A model generated the notes under the pieces. The model saw nothing but the letters and a program-made list of their open reading frames with translations, had not been told where the DNA came from and searched no databases. A program made the position numbers and the translations under genes. This document shows, piece by piece, positions 7,566 through 17,595 of a stretch of DNA of 64,000 bases (positions are counted from its first letter, which is position 1; every line of letters starts with the position of its first letter). Source of the stretch: SIG672 sp045580325 (GTDB lineage Bacteria > Bacillota > Clostridia > Oscillospirales > CAG-272); the NCBI GenBank assembly GCA_045580325.1, contig JAZNNR010000020.1:1-64000 (forward strand), given 5' to 3'.

Positions 7566-8588
7566 TTGAATATACTGTTTGCTATTTTGATTTTTGGATT
7601 TTTAATTTTCATTCACGAGCTCGGACACTATCTTTTCGCGCGTAAATTTAACGTAGAGATAGAAGAATTCTCGATAGGAATGGGACCGAAGATCTTTTCA
7701 AGAGTGTCTAAAAAAACAGGAATACTATATTCACTCAGACTCCTTCCGATAGGCGGATACGTCAGTATGAACGGCGAGGACAGCGAGTCGGAGAGCGAGA
7801 ACGCTTTTGGAAATAAGCCCGTATGGCAAAGAATAATAATCACCGCGGCAGGCGGAGTAATAAACATTATCGTTGGAATTTTGGCTATGTGTATATTCGT
7901 AGCCTGCTCACCGCAGCTCGGGAGCACGGTAGTTGCCGATTTCGATGATGATGCGCTTTCCGTTCAGTACGGACTTGAAGTAAACGACCAGATAATCAAA
8001 GTAAACGGAACAAGAGTTTACAGCTCGACCGAGCTTCTCTACGAGATAATGCACGACGGTACAGAGCCGCTCGACCTTACCGTTATAAGAAACGGCGAAA
8101 AGATAGTTTTAAACGATGTAAAGTTCGGAACAGAGGATACCGAAGGAATAGTAATAGGCTCTCCCGATTTTATGGTGTACGGACTTGAAAAGAATTTTAA
8201 GAACGTCGCACAGCAGTCATTTGGTTATTCGGGACTTGCGATAAGACAGGTTTGGGAATCGCTTTTCGACCTTGTTACAGGCAAATACGGAATAAACGAG
8301 GTTTCGGGACCGGTCGGTACGACAGAGGTAATAGGCGAGGCGGCAGAGCAGGGATTTATATACGTTATCTATCTCGGTGCGCTTATCTCGGTCAACCTCG
8401 GAATACTCAATCTTCTTCCCGTACCCGCGCTTGACGGCGGACGCATAGTATTTCTCATAATAGAAGGCATAAGAAAAAAGAAGCTTCCGAACAATATCGA
8501 AGCGAAGATACACTATGTGGGAATAATTCTTCTTATGCTGCTTATGCTTATCGTTACCTGTAAGGACGTACTAAATCTTTTTAAATAA
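7566..8588 (+). CDS. rseP: Site-2 zinc metalloprotease RseP/RasP
   Basis: A 340-residue membrane protease that cleaves substrates inside the membrane, such as anti-sigma factors and signal-peptide remnants. The N-terminal membrane helix carries 'HELGH' (residues 17-21). A PDZ domain is in the middle (around 'LEVNDQIIKVNGTRV'), and the second metal motif 'NLLPVPALDGGRIVF' is near the C-terminus. The start is a TTG at 7566, eight nt after GGAG. An in-frame ATG at 7533 lies inside dxr without a ribosome site and would add 11 atypical residues. An ECF sigma/anti-sigma pair at 31-32 kb is a possible client. Confidence 0.93.
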   Translation: MNILFAILIFGFLIFIHELGHYLFARKFNVEIEEFSIGMGPKIFSRVSKKTGILYSLRLLPIGGYVSMNGEDSESESENAFGNKPVWQRIIITAAGGVINIIVGILAMCIFVACSPQLGSTVVADFDDDALSVQYGLEVNDQIIKVNGTRVYSSTELLYEIMHDGTEPLDLTVIRNGEKIVLNDVKFGTEDTEGIVIGSPDFMVYGLEKNFKNVAQQSFGYSGLAIRQVWESLFDLVTGKYGINEVSGPVGTTEVIGEAAEQGFIYVIYLGALISVNLGILNLLPVPALDGGRIVFLIIEGIRKKKLPNNIEAKIHYVGIILLMLLMLIVTCKDVLNLFK

Positions 8589-8602
8589 ACGGAGACTGAG
8601 TT

Positions 8603-9691
8603 TTGGAAAATTATCAGTATAATCTTTTCAGAAGAAAGACAAATAAAATAAAGGTCGGGGAGCTTTATATTGGCGGAGATGCTCCGATAAGCGTTCAGTC
8701 TATGACGAATACTCCCACAGAGGATTTCGAGGCAACGCTCAAACAGGTTCGCGCGCTTGAAGCTGTCGGATGCGATATAGTGCGTATGGCTGTTCCTACT
8801 CTCGAAGCCGTAAAGACGATATATAAGCTTAGGGACGCGGGAGTAAAGAGCGCGCTCGTTGCCGATATTCATTTTGACTACCGCCTTGCACTCGAAGCGG
8901 CAGAGGCGGGGATTGATAAAATAAGAATAAATCCCGGAAATATCGGTGAAAATGCCAAAATCAAGGCTGTTGCCGATAAATGTACTGCACGGAGTATTCC
9001 GATAAGAATAGGGGTAAACAGTGGCTCAGTCGATAAAAAGATACTCGCAAAGCACGGCACAGCGACTGCCGAAGCACTTGCCGAGAGCGCGCTTGAAAAT
9101 ATCGCTCTTCTCGAGCAGTACGATTTTAATAATATAATAGTCGCAGTCAAATCCTCGGACGTGAGAAAGATGATACAGGCAAATCGAATCGTCGCAGAGC
9201 GTTGCAGCTACCCTATGCACATAGGCGTAACAGAGGCGGGAAGCGATAAAAGCGGCAGCATAAAGGGTGCTGTCGGAATAGGAGCTCTCCTTGCGGACGG
9301 CATCGGAGATACGCTCAGAGTGTCGCTTACTGCTGACCCGACGACCGAGATAAAACGAGGAAGGGAAATACTTTCCGCCCTCGGACTTGACGTGAAAAAC
9401 CTTGTGAACATAGTGTCTTGTCCCACCTGCGGACGCACGAAGGTCGATATGATGGGCACGGTTTCCGAGCTTGAAAGACGTGTCGGCGAGATAAAGGTGC
9501 CAAAACCGATAACGGTCGCAATTATGGGGTGCGCGGTAAACGGACCGGGCGAAGCGCGCGAGGCAGACATAGGAATCGCGGGCGGCGACGGTGAATTTCT
9601 CCTTTTCAAAAAAGGAGAAAAGATAAGAAAACTGCCGGTGGAAAATGCAGTCGATGAACTTATAAACGAAATAAACAGCTCACAGCTATAA
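8603..9691 (+). CDS. ispG: 4-hydroxy-3-methylbut-2-en-1-yl diphosphate synthase
   Basis: A 362-residue iron-sulfur enzyme of the MEP pathway producing HMBPP. The TIM-barrel part includes 'PISVQSMTNTPTEDFEATL' and 'RINPGNIG'. The C-terminal part has the [4Fe-4S] cysteines in 'VSCPTCGRTKVDM' and 'IMGCAVNGPGEAREADIG'. It starts with TTG after CGGAG. The order dxr-rseP-ispG is typical of Firmicutes. Its product is the substrate of IspH, encoded at 61.8-63.9 kb. Confidence 0.97.
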   Translation: MENYQYNLFRRKTNKIKVGELYIGGDAPISVQSMTNTPTEDFEATLKQVRALEAVGCDIVRMAVPTLEAVKTIYKLRDAGVKSALVADIHFDYRLALEAAEAGIDKIRINPGNIGENAKIKAVADKCTARSIPIRIGVNSGSVDKKILAKHGTATAEALAESALENIALLEQYDFNNIIVAVKSSDVRKMIQANRIVAERCSYPMHIGVTEAGSDKSGSIKGAVGIGALLADGIGDTLRVSLTADPTTEIKRGREILSALGLDVKNLVNIVSCPTCGRTKVDMMGTVSELERRVGEIKVPKPITVAIMGCAVNGPGEAREADIGIAGGDGEFLLFKKGEKIRKLPVENAVDELINEINSSQL

Positions 9692-9750
9692 ATACATATA
9701 AAATATTTTTATCGGTGGGCTTGTGGAAAGTAAAATAAAAAGGAAAAAAG

Positions 9751-12700
9751 ATGACTTTCAGAGAAAAATTTGCAAAATACGAGCCGACCGACGAATCGGG
9801 TGAGCTGATAAACAGAATAAAAGAATTTTCTCTGCGCCTTGATAAAGAGCGCAAAATGCTTGAGATCTTTATACAGGTCGATGGCGAGCCTGCCGAAAAG
9901 AGAGTCCTTTATCGTATGGAAGAGGAGCTTTGCAACGCGTACGAGCTAAACTCGGTAAGAATATTCCCGAAATATTCTTCGGACAAGTTTACTGTAAGGA
10001 GAATGGACGGAATTATCGAGGAAGCGGGCAGAATAGGCGTCGTCGCAAGAGGATTTTTCGATAGCTACTCTCTCTCCGAAAAGGACGGAAAGATAGTTAT
10101 AACTCTCGGCTTTACAAAGGGCGGAATAGGACTTCTATGTAAGGCGGAAACCCCCGAAATACTGTCAAATATAATAAAAAGTGAATACGGACTTAATATC
10201 CCCGTTGAGATAGTCGGTAAAAAGACTCCCGATATTCTCTATGAGGATTTTGCAAAGAGTCAAAGTAGCGAGCTTGTGCATAAAGCGATAGAATATCAGG
10301 CATCGCATCCTCGCCCCGTGCATAAGGAAGAAAAGGAGCAGCCGCAAGGCCCTGCGCTTCCCGATAACGTGGGTAACAGCGTGTATAAGAAAAATCCCGA
10401 TTATAAGCCTGCTCCCGCAGAATGCGTGGCAGAGGGAATATACAAGTGTGGTACTATGCGTTTTGATGTAAACGCGCCCGAAATTATCCTCGGAGAAGAA
10501 ACATCGGGCGAGATAAGCTCTATCGGACTGCTTGAGCGAGCAACGAAAAATATAAGGACGGTCGGTAAGGTCATTTCGGTAGAGTCCTTTACCACAAGGA
10601 CGGGAAAGACGATAGTTACGGTAGGAATTACAGACGGACTCTCCTCGATAAACGTAAAGGTGAGCTTTACCGACGAGGGTGAGGCTATCTCCTTTCAAAA
10701 GAAGCTTGAATCGCACGGACGTAAGATATTCCGAGGAATACAGGTCGTTGTCGTGCTCTACGATATTGCGCTCGACGTGTGCGGAAACTGCCTTAAGGAC
10801 AGAAGCGATAACGAGTTTTTCGTAGATGCGAGCTCGGCGGCAATCGTGAAAATAATAGAAAGAAGCGACGACGCGAGTGAAAAGCGTGTTGAGCTTCACG
10901 CGCATACGAATATGTCGGCGATGGACGCGCTGACCTTCCCAGAAGTCCTTGCCGAAACGGCAGACCGCTGGGGCTGGGACGCTATTGCCGTTACTGATCA
11001 CGGAAACGTACAGGCATTCCCGATAGTTATGGAAACTGTCGCAAAGAAAAATCTCAAGATCATTTACGGAATGGAAGCATATTTCGTAGACGATACCGCA
11101 AGAGCAATATACGGAAACGCAAGCTTTAAATTCGAAAGCGACGAATTTATAGTATTCGATATAGAAACGACAGGACTTTCGCCGACAAACTGCAAGATTA
11201 CCGAAATCGGCGCAGTAAAGGTGAAAAACGGCGAAATTCTCGAAGTATTTTCAACCTTCGTCGATCCCGAATGCCATATTCCCGAGCAGATAACCTCTCT
11301 TACGGGAATCACCGACGATATGGTAAAGGGCGCGCCTTCGCAGGAGGAGGCTGTAAAGGCATTCCTCGAGTTTTCGGGAGACCGAATGCTTATCGCGCAT
11401 AACGCAGGCTTTGATACGAGCTTTATAAGAACTGTCTGCGAGCAGTATTCTATGCCGTTTGAAAATACCTTCCTTGATACCGTTGCCCTGTCGAGATACG
11501 TAAATCCTACGCTGAAAAAGCATAAGCTTGACACTCTTGCAGAGCATTTCGGACTCGGAGAGTTCAATCATCACAGGGCCTCGGACGATGCCCATATGCT
11601 TGCGCTTATATTCTTCAGAATGGTCGAAAAGCTCAACGAAGAGGGTATTTATACGGTCGAGGAAATGAACCGCGCGATGAACGATAAGGCGAACCCCTTG
11701 AAGCTTCGCCCCTATCATATGATAATACTTGTAAAGAACTTGACAGGTCTTAAAAATCTTTATAAGCTTATTTCGTCGAGTTATCTTGAACATTATCACA
11801 GATACCCCAGAATACCGAAAAGCAGACTCAGTGAATTCCGCGAGGGACTTATACTCGGCTCGGCGTGTGAGGCGGGTGAGCTTTTCCAGGCGATACTTCA
11901 GAATAAGCCTCAGGCGGAGCTTGACGAGATCGCATCTTATTACGATTATCTTGAAATACAGCCTCTTGTAAATAACAGATTTATGATAGCAAACGGAACT
12001 GCATCAAGCGACGAGGATCTTCGTAATTTCAACCGTAAGATAGTTGAGATCGGCGAGCGCCTCGGTAAGCCTGTAGTTGCGACCTGCGACTCGCATTTCA
12101 CAAATAAAGAGGACGACATTTACAGACAGATACTTCAAGCGGGAATGAAATTCTCGGATGCCGATAAGGAAAGCGGACTTTATCTGCGAACGACAGACGA
12201 AATGCTCGAGGAATTTTCCTATCTCGGTAAGGAAAAGGCGTACGAGGTAGTTGTTACAAATACGAGAAAAATTGCAGAACAGATAGAAAAAATAAGACCT
12301 ATCCCCGAGGGAACATATACCCCGAATATCGACGGTGCGGAAGAGGAGCTTCAGGATATGTGCTGGAGCAGAGCGCACTCGATGTACGGCGATGAGCTCC
12401 CTGAGATCGTCGAAAAAAGACTCGCAAAGGAGCTTGAATCGATAATAAAGCACGGTTTTGCCGTTCTCTATATGATAGCGCAGAAGCTCGTAAAATACAG
12501 CGAGGATAACGGTTATCTCGTAGGCTCGCGTGGCTCGGTCGGCTCGTCGTTCGTTGCGACAATGGCGGGAATTTCCGAGGTAAACCCTCTGCCGCCGCAT
12601 TACAGATGCCCGTCTTGCCGATATAATGAGTTTATAACCGACGGAAGCTACGGAAGCGGATTTGATATGCCCGATAAGATGTGTCCAAAATGCGGCACGA

Positions 12701-14202
12701 AAATGCTCAACGACGGACACGATATCCCCTTTGAAACCTTCCTTGGATTTTACGGAGATAAATCTCCCGATATCGACCTTAACTTCTCGGGCGAGGTGCA
12801 GGGTAAGGTACATAAATATACCGAAACACTTTTCGGTAAGGAAAACGTTTTCCGCGCAGGAACTATATCCTCTCTCGCGTCGAAAACAGCCTTCGGATAC
12901 GTTAAAAAATATCTCGAGGACAGAAACGTGAGCGTAAATAAAGCCGAAGTCAACAGACTTATATTCGGCTGTGTGGGAACGAAGAAGACGACCGGACAGC
13001 ACCCGGGCGGAATCATCGTTGTACCGCGTGAATACAGCGTTTACGACTTTACACCCGTACAGCATCCCGCGGACGATGCAAGCTCGGATACGGTAACAAC
13101 GCACTTTGCGTTCACCTATCTGCACGATACGATACTTAAGCTTGACGAGCTCGGACACGATGTTCCGACCAAATACAAGTGGCTTGAACGCTATACCGGA
13201 CTCAGCGTAATGGACGTTCCGATGAACGACCCGAAGGTTTATAAGCTCTTTACTTCGCTTGAGCCTCTCGGACTGAAAGAGGGCGATATCGACTGTAACG
13301 TCGGTACGTATGCGCTCCCTGAAAGCGGAACGAGATTCGTTCAGAAGATGCTTGAGGAAGCACAGCCGAAAAACTTTGCCGACCTTCTTCAGATACAGGG
13401 ACTTTCGCACGGTACTGACGTTTGGACGGGCAACGCGCAGGATCTAATCAGAGATGGAACGTGTACGATTTCCGAAGTCGTGGGAACACGAGATAGCATA
13501 ATGCTGACTCTTATAAGGTACGGACTTGAAAACAGCCTTGCCTTTAACATTATGGAAAAGGTAAGAAAGGGTAAGAGTCTGACTCCCGAATGGGAAGCGG
13601 AAATGCGCGCGCATAACGTTCCCGAGTGGTATATTACCTCTTGTAAAAAGATAAAATATATGTTCCCGAAGGCACACGCAGCGGCATATCTTATGTCGGC
13701 TATACGACTTGCGTGGTTCAAGATATACCGTCCCCTCGAATTTTACGCCGCTTATTTCACGGTTGCACCCAAGGGAATAAATGCGACTGTAATAAGTAAG
13801 GGTAGGGGAGAGGTAAGAAAGCGTATGGCAGAGATAGCTGATAAGCAGAAGGATAGAACAGCCTCGGCAAAGGAGGCAGAAGAGCTCTCGACCCTTCAGC
13901 TTGTGGACGAGGCTATGGCGCGTTCGGTTAAATTCCTGCCCGTTGACCTCTATAAATCGGGCGCATATGAATTTTTGCCCGAGGACGGAAAGATAAGAAT
14001 ACCCTTCAATGCTATTCCCGGACTTGGCGACGAAGCGGCAAAGAAGATAGTTGCTGTGCGCGATAGCGGAAATCTTCTCTCGCGCGTCGAGCTTCAGGAA
14101 AAGGCGGGAGTTTCGAAGGCTATTATGCAGCTTCTTACAGAAAGCGGAGCGCTTGACGGACTCGCCGAAACAAATCAAATATCAATGCTTGATTTCTTTT
14201 GA
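9751..14202 (+). CDS. polC: DNA polymerase III alpha subunit, PolC type
   Basis: A 1483-residue replicative polymerase of the Gram-positive PolC class. Domains in order are: an N-terminal region; an OB fold (about 255-350); a PHP domain opening with 'RVELHAHTNMSAMDAL' near residue 377; an inserted DnaQ-type 3'-5' exonuclease starting 'FIVFDIETTGLSP' near residue 466; the rest of PHP; a zinc-binding motif (CPSCRYNEF...CPKCG) near residue 952; and the polymerase palm with 'SPDIDLNFSGEVQGKVHKY' near residue 1005. The length fits the family (about 1430-1500). The ATG follows AAAAGG. Last gene of the pyrH operon, closed by a terminator. Confidence 0.97.
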   Translation: MTFREKFAKYEPTDESGELINRIKEFSLRLDKERKMLEIFIQVDGEPAEKRVLYRMEEELCNAYELNSVRIFPKYSSDKFTVRRMDGIIEEAGRIGVVARGFFDSYSLSEKDGKIVITLGFTKGGIGLLCKAETPEILSNIIKSEYGLNIPVEIVGKKTPDILYEDFAKSQSSELVHKAIEYQASHPRPVHKEEKEQPQGPALPDNVGNSVYKKNPDYKPAPAECVAEGIYKCGTMRFDVNAPEIILGEETSGEISSIGLLERATKNIRTVGKVISVESFTTRTGKTIVTVGITDGLSSINVKVSFTDEGEAISFQKKLESHGRKIFRGIQVVVVLYDIALDVCGNCLKDRSDNEFFVDASSAAIVKIIERSDDASEKRVELHAHTNMSAMDALTFPEVLAETADRWGWDAIAVTDHGNVQAFPIVMETVAKKNLKIIYGMEAYFVDDTARAIYGNASFKFESDEFIVFDIETTGLSPTNCKITEIGAVKVKNGEILEVFSTFVDPECHIPEQITSLTGITDDMVKGAPSQEEAVKAFLEFSGDRMLIAHNAGFDTSFIRTVCEQYSMPFENTFLDTVALSRYVNPTLKKHKLDTLAEHFGLGEFNHHRASDDAHMLALIFFRMVEKLNEEGIYTVEEMNRAMNDKANPLKLRPYHMIILVKNLTGLKNLYKLISSSYLEHYHRYPRIPKSRLSEFREGLILGSACEAGELFQAILQNKPQAELDEIASYYDYLEIQPLVNNRFMIANGTASSDEDLRNFNRKIVEIGERLGKPVVATCDSHFTNKEDDIYRQILQAGMKFSDADKESGLYLRTTDEMLEEFSYLGKEKAYEVVVTNTRKIAEQIEKIRPIPEGTYTPNIDGAEEELQDMCWSRAHSMYGDELPEIVEKRLAKELESIIKHGFAVLYMIAQKLVKYSEDNGYLVGSRGSVGSSFVATMAGISEVNPLPPHYRCPSCRYNEFITDGSYGSGFDMPDKMCPKCGTKMLNDGHDIPFETFLGFYGDKSPDIDLNFSGEVQGKVHKYTETLFGKENVFRAGTISSLASKTAFGYVKKYLEDRNVSVNKAEVNRLIFGCVGTKKTTGQHPGGIIVVPREYSVYDFTPVQHPADDASSDTVTTHFAFTYLHDTILKLDELGHDVPTKYKWLERYTGLSVMDVPMNDPKVYKLFTSLEPLGLKEGDIDCNVGTYALPESGTRFVQKMLEEAQPKNFADLLQIQGLSHGTDVWTGNAQDLIRDGTCTISEVVGTRDSIMLTLIRYGLENSLAFNIMEKVRKGKSLTPEWEAEMRAHNVPEWYITSCKKIKYMFPKAHAAAYLMSAIRLAWFKIYRPLEFYAAYFTVAPKGINATVISKGRGEVRKRMAEIADKQKDRTASAKEAEELSTLQLVDEAMARSVKFLPVDLYKSGAYEFLPEDGKIRIPFNAIPGLGDEAAKKIVAVRDSGNLLSRVELQEKAGVSKAIMQLLTESGALDGLAETNQISMLDFF

Positions 14203-14212
14203 TCCTAGATGA

Positions 14213-14256
14213 TAAAATACACGTACGCTCTGACCTTGGCGGACGTGTATTTTTAT
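14213..14256 (+). terminator. polC terminator
   Basis: AAATACACGT and ACGTGTATTT form a 10-bp stem with a larger loop, followed by a T-rich tail (TTTTTATTTT). Confidence 0.85.
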
Positions 14257-14357
14257 TTTCATTTTTCAATTTAGCACACTAAATTGATTGTAAAGCGTAT
14301 GATTTTTGTAAAAAATGTAAAAATGTACGGTTTTTGATAAAAAATTCGTAAATCCTA

Positions 14358-14386
14358 TTGATTTTTAAGAAGAATAGTGATATAAT
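14358..14386 (+). promoter_or_regulatory. gdhA promoter
   Basis: TTGATT (14358-14363), 17 bp, TATAAT (14381-14386), giving a leader of about 68 nt. Confidence 0.75.
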
Positions 14387-14460
14387 TCATAACATATTTT
14401 ATAAGTGATGCGTGGGTGTTTTTTTACTATCCGCGAAATCCTTTAAGGAAGGTGTATATT

Positions 14461-15813
14461 ATGAGCTTTAAAAACCAGTACCTCAACGAGCTTATGGCAA
14501 GAGTTGAGAAAAGAAATCCTAACGAGCCTGAATTCCATCAGACAGTAAAAGAAGTTCTCGAATCTATCGAGCCTGTTCTTGAACAGAGCCCCGAATACAT
14601 CGAGAGCGGCGTTATCGAGCGTATGGTAGAGCCCGAAAGAATCATCAAGTTCCGCGTACCGTGGGTAGATGATAACGGCAAGGTTCAGGTAAACCGCGGC
14701 TTCAGAATTCAGTTCAACAGCGCGATCGGTCCGTACAAGGGCGGTCTGCGTTTCCACCCCACAGTTAACGAAAGTATTATCAAGTTCCTCGGATTCGAGC
14801 AGACCTTTAAGAACTCTCTTACCTCTCTCCCTATGGGCGGCGGTAAGGGTGGCTCTGATTTTGATCCTCAGGGCAAGTCTGACGCAGAGGTTATGCGCTT
14901 CTGCCAGAGCTTTATGACAGAGCTTCAGAAGTATATCGGCGCAGATACCGACGTTCCCGCAGGTGATATCGGTGTTGGCGCAAGAGAGATCGGCTACCTC
15001 TTCGGTCAGTATAAGAGACTCCGCGACGAGTTCACAGGCGTTCTTACAGGTAAGGGACTTTCCTACGGCGGCTCTCTTATCCGTCCCGAAGCAACAGGCT
15101 ACGGCGCGGTTTACTACACAGTAGAAATGCTTAAGCACTTCGGCGACGACATAAAGGGCAAGACATTTGCCATCTCGGGATTCGGTAACGTTGCTTGGGG
15201 TACCGTTAAGAAGGTAAATGAGCTCGGCGGTAAGGTCGTTACCATTTCCGGTCCTGACGGATATATCTACGACGAAGAGGGCATTTGCACAGAAGAAAAG
15301 GTCAACTTCCTTCTCGAAATGCGTGCTTCCTGCCGTAACAGAGTTGAGGACTATGCTGATAAGTTTGGCGTACCCTTCTTCAAGGGACAGAAGCCTTGGA
15401 GCGTAAAGGCAGACATTCTTATGCCTTGCGCAACTCAGAACGAGGTTGATATGAAGGAAGCTGAGCAGATCGTTGCTAACGGAGTTAAGTACTACGTTGA
15501 GGTTTCCAATATGCCTACAACAAACGAAGCTGTTGCATATCTCAAGGCAAACGGCGTTATCGTTGCTCCCTCTAAGGCAGTTAACGCAGGCGGCGTTGCA
15601 ACATCGGGACTTGAAATGTCGCAGAACTCTATGCGTTACTCTTGGAGCGAAGAAGAGGTTGACGCTAAACTCAAGACAATTATGAAGAACATCTTCGATG
15701 CATCTGTTAAGGCTGCAAATAAGTACGGCCTTGGCGACGACCTCGTAGCAGGCGCTAATATCGCAGGCTTCATCAAGGTTGCTGATGCTATGAAGGCTCA
15801 GGGTGTAGTTTAA
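14461..15813 (+). CDS. gdhA: Glutamate dehydrogenase (NADP-type, hexameric)
   Basis: A 450-residue enzyme that interconverts 2-oxoglutarate plus ammonium and glutamate. The substrate domain has 'GPYKGGLRFHPTVNESIIKFLGFEQ' and the catalytic-lysine motif 'PMGGGKGGSDFDPQGKS'. The Rossmann domain has 'ISGFGNVAWG' (about residue 238). Length and the 'RGFRIQFNSAIGPYKGG' opening match the small-hexamer NADP(H) class, though cofactor choice is inferred. The ATG at 14461 follows AAGGAAGG; an upstream in-frame start lacks a ribosome site. It is transcribed alone from its own promoter and is strongly codon-biased, so probably a main ammonia-assimilation enzyme. Confidence 0.96.
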   Translation: MSFKNQYLNELMARVEKRNPNEPEFHQTVKEVLESIEPVLEQSPEYIESGVIERMVEPERIIKFRVPWVDDNGKVQVNRGFRIQFNSAIGPYKGGLRFHPTVNESIIKFLGFEQTFKNSLTSLPMGGGKGGSDFDPQGKSDAEVMRFCQSFMTELQKYIGADTDVPAGDIGVGAREIGYLFGQYKRLRDEFTGVLTGKGLSYGGSLIRPEATGYGAVYYTVEMLKHFGDDIKGKTFAISGFGNVAWGTVKKVNELGGKVVTISGPDGYIYDEEGICTEEKVNFLLEMRASCRNRVEDYADKFGVPFFKGQKPWSVKADILMPCATQNEVDMKEAEQIVANGVKYYVEVSNMPTTNEAVAYLKANGVIVAPSKAVNAGGVATSGLEMSQNSMRYSWSEEEVDAKLKTIMKNIFDASVKAANKYGLGDDLVAGANIAGFIKVADAMKAQGVV

Positions 15814-15837
15814 TAAAATATACCAAATAAACATAAA

Positions 15838-15872
15838 TACGGCGGTCTGTTTTCAGACCGCCGTATTAAATT
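15838..15872. terminator. Bidirectional terminator between gdhA and tmk
   Basis: A 12-bp perfect stem (TACGGCGGTCTG / CAGACCGCCGTA) with a TTTT loop lies between the convergent genes. The plus-strand tail is TTAAATTT; the minus-strand tail is T-rich as well. Confidence 0.85.
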
Positions 15873-15882
15873 TAAATTGATC

Positions 15883-16509
15883 TTAAAGAGAAAGAACGAT
15901 TTTCTCAATATCATCTGCGATCTCCTCGGGAGTGCGAGATGCGTCGATTATCTTGATGTTTTCAACGTCCTTAAGCCGTTCAAAGACCTCAAAGAATCGG
16001 CTTCTTATGCGCTTTAAGGTCGATGCCTTTTCGTATATTTCGGTAAAAGCGCGCGAGGAATCTATTCTCTGCATACAAACGTCGGGGTCGACGTCGAGGA
16101 ATATGCAAACGTCGGGCTTTAAGATATCGGGGCAGTCGAGATTCATTTTCATTACCCAGTCAAGTCCCACGTCAATACCCTGATATGCAAAGGAAGAAAA
16201 GTAGTAGCGGTCGCAAATGACGTCCTTGCCCGCGTTAAGAAGGGAAAGGATACCCTTTTTCGTGTCGGTATTGTGCTGAACTCTGTCAGCGAGAAATAGA
16301 GCGGCAAGCTCAGAGGGGGTGCGTATATGATTTCCCGCAAGAGCGTCGCGGATCATTCCGCCGAGCGCCGTTTCGGTAGGCTCTGCGGTGAGAGTAACGT
16401 CGCGTCCGGCTTCAAGCAGTTTCTTTTCGATAAGACGGATCTGCGTGCCCTTTCCGCTGCCGTCAAGTCCTTCAAATACTATAAATTTTCCTCTTTTTAT
16501 TTCCGACAT
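15883..16509 (-). CDS. tmk: Thymidylate kinase
   Basis: A 208-residue P-loop kinase phosphorylating dTMP to dTDP. It shows the P-loop 'FEGLDGSGKGTQ' (residues 12-23), the dTMP-binding 'DRYYFSSFAYQG' and the lid region with conserved Arg. The length fits the family. The ATG follows GAGGT. It is monocistronic, with its own promoter, and convergent with gdhA. It makes a nucleotide precursor for the replication and repair enzymes encoded around it. Confidence 0.95.
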   Translation of the reverse strand: MSEIKRGKFIVFEGLDGSGKGTQIRLIEKKLLEAGRDVTLTAEPTETALGGMIRDALAGNHIRTPSELAALFLADRVQHNTDTKKGILSLLNAGKDVICDRYYFSSFAYQGIDVGLDWVMKMNLDCPDILKPDVCIFLDVDPDVCMQRIDSSRAFTEIYEKASTLKRIRSRFFEVFERLKDVENIKIIDASRTPEEIADDIEKIVLSL

Positions 16510-16543
16510 AATACCTCGCGACCTTTCTGTGTACTTACACTAC

Positions 16544-16572
16544 ATTTTAGCACAGTTTTACATCGATTTCAA
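16544..16572 (-). promoter_or_regulatory. tmk promoter
   Basis: On the minus strand TTGAAA (16567-16572), 17 bp, TAAAAT (16544-16549). Confidence 0.8.
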
Positions 16573-16643
16573 GATTAAAATGAGAAAATGAAAATTTCTT
16601 GCGACAATTTTTTATAAACTTCTTCGTTATACCCCTGTTTTAC

Positions 16644-16672
16644 TTGAAAAAAGAGCTTTTTTGATATATAAT
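16644..16672 (+). promoter_or_regulatory. Promoter of the metallo-hydrolase-addBA operon
   Basis: TTGAAA (16644-16649), 17 bp, TATAAT (16667-16672), 26 nt before the ATG. It is divergent from the tmk promoter. Confidence 0.85.
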
Positions 16673-16698
16673 ATAGAAAAGACCTTTCGGAGATTTAT

Positions 16699-17568
16699 AT
16701 GGAAAATAAAAAATTCAAACGAAATATTATAAAAGCTATAATATTTGTACTTGTACTTGCGCTAATACTCTTTCTTATCGCAAGGTGTCTGAGTAAAGAA
16801 AAGATGCCCGAGGATATGCTCGCCGTACATTTTATCGACGTAGGGCAGGGCGACTGTGAGCTTATCGTAACGCCCGACGGTCAGACTATGCTGATAGACG
16901 CGGGAATACCCGAATCGGGAGATGATATAGTCAGCTATATTTCAGAGCTTGGAATAGAGGAAATAGACATTTTCGTGGCAACGCACTACCACGAGGACCA
17001 TATAGGCGGAAGCCCGCAGGTCTTTGATGCCTTTGAGATACTTTCGGTTTTGATACTTGACTGCGAGGTCAAGACGGTATGCGCGAAAAATCTGCTTAAG
17101 GACATAAAGGATGAAAAAAGCGAGATAATGTACGCAAGGCGCGGGTATGAATTTGAGCTTGGCAAGGCCGATTTTCTTACTCTTTCTCCCGATAAGATAA
17201 CCGATAACGGCGGAAACGATGACAGCATAGTACTTCGTATGGAGTACGGAGAGGCAAGATACATATTTACGGGCGATGCTGAGGAAGAAACCGAAAAGGA
17301 AATACTGTCGTACTACGACAAAAGCGAGCTGTCAGCAGATCTTCTGAAGGTCGGACATCACGGCTCGCGAACGTCAACCTCGGATAAATTCCTTGAAGCA
17401 CTGTCGCCAAATATTGCAGTAATATCGTGCGGACAGGGTAACAGCTACGGACACCCGCATATCGAAACCGTCGAAAAGCTCAGCACGGCGGTGAGCTTTA
17501 TTTATCGCACGGATATACTGGGAAGCATCGTGATAGTTACAGACGGGGAAAAGATATACAGGAAGTAA
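16699..17568 (+). CDS. Membrane-anchored ComEC-like metallo-beta-lactamase-fold hydrolase
   Basis: A 289-residue protein. One N-terminal membrane segment (about residues 9-27) is followed by an outward-facing MBL-fold domain. The domain opens 'LAVHFIDVGQGDCELIVTPDG' and carries the metal motif THYHEDH (His96, His98, Asp100, His101), then 'GDAEEETE' and 'VGHHGSRTSTS'. This is the pattern of the ComEC/Rec2 C-terminal domain, here without the transporter part. Such stand-alone proteins are widespread in Clostridia and are thought to be extracellular nucleases or phosphodiesterases; no specific substrate can be assigned. It lies 27 nt upstream of addB and shares its promoter, which hints at a DNA-related role. 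Confidence 0.85.
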   Translation: MENKKFKRNIIKAIIFVLVLALILFLIARCLSKEKMPEDMLAVHFIDVGQGDCELIVTPDGQTMLIDAGIPESGDDIVSYISELGIEEIDIFVATHYHEDHIGGSPQVFDAFEILSVLILDCEVKTVCAKNLLKDIKDEKSEIMYARRGYEFELGKADFLTLSPDKITDNGGNDDSIVLRMEYGEARYIFTGDAEEETEKEILSYYDKSELSADLLKVGHHGSRTSTSDKFLEALSPNIAVISCGQGNSYGHPHIETVEKLSTAVSFIYRTDILGSIVIVTDGEKIYRK

Positions 17569-17595
17569 AAATTCCAAAAGAAAGGGCTAAAAATA

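Noticed and set aside
5891..7612. A 573-codon open frame on the minus strand opposite cdsA, dxr and rseP
   Set aside because: It is the antisense shadow of three clear genes, is rich in Arg, Tyr and Cys typical of such shadows, and has no ribosome site or known motif.
14443..15834. A 463-codon minus-strand frame opposite gdhA
   Set aside because: Mirror of a strongly biased gene; it runs across the gdhA ribosome site and ends in the terminator region.
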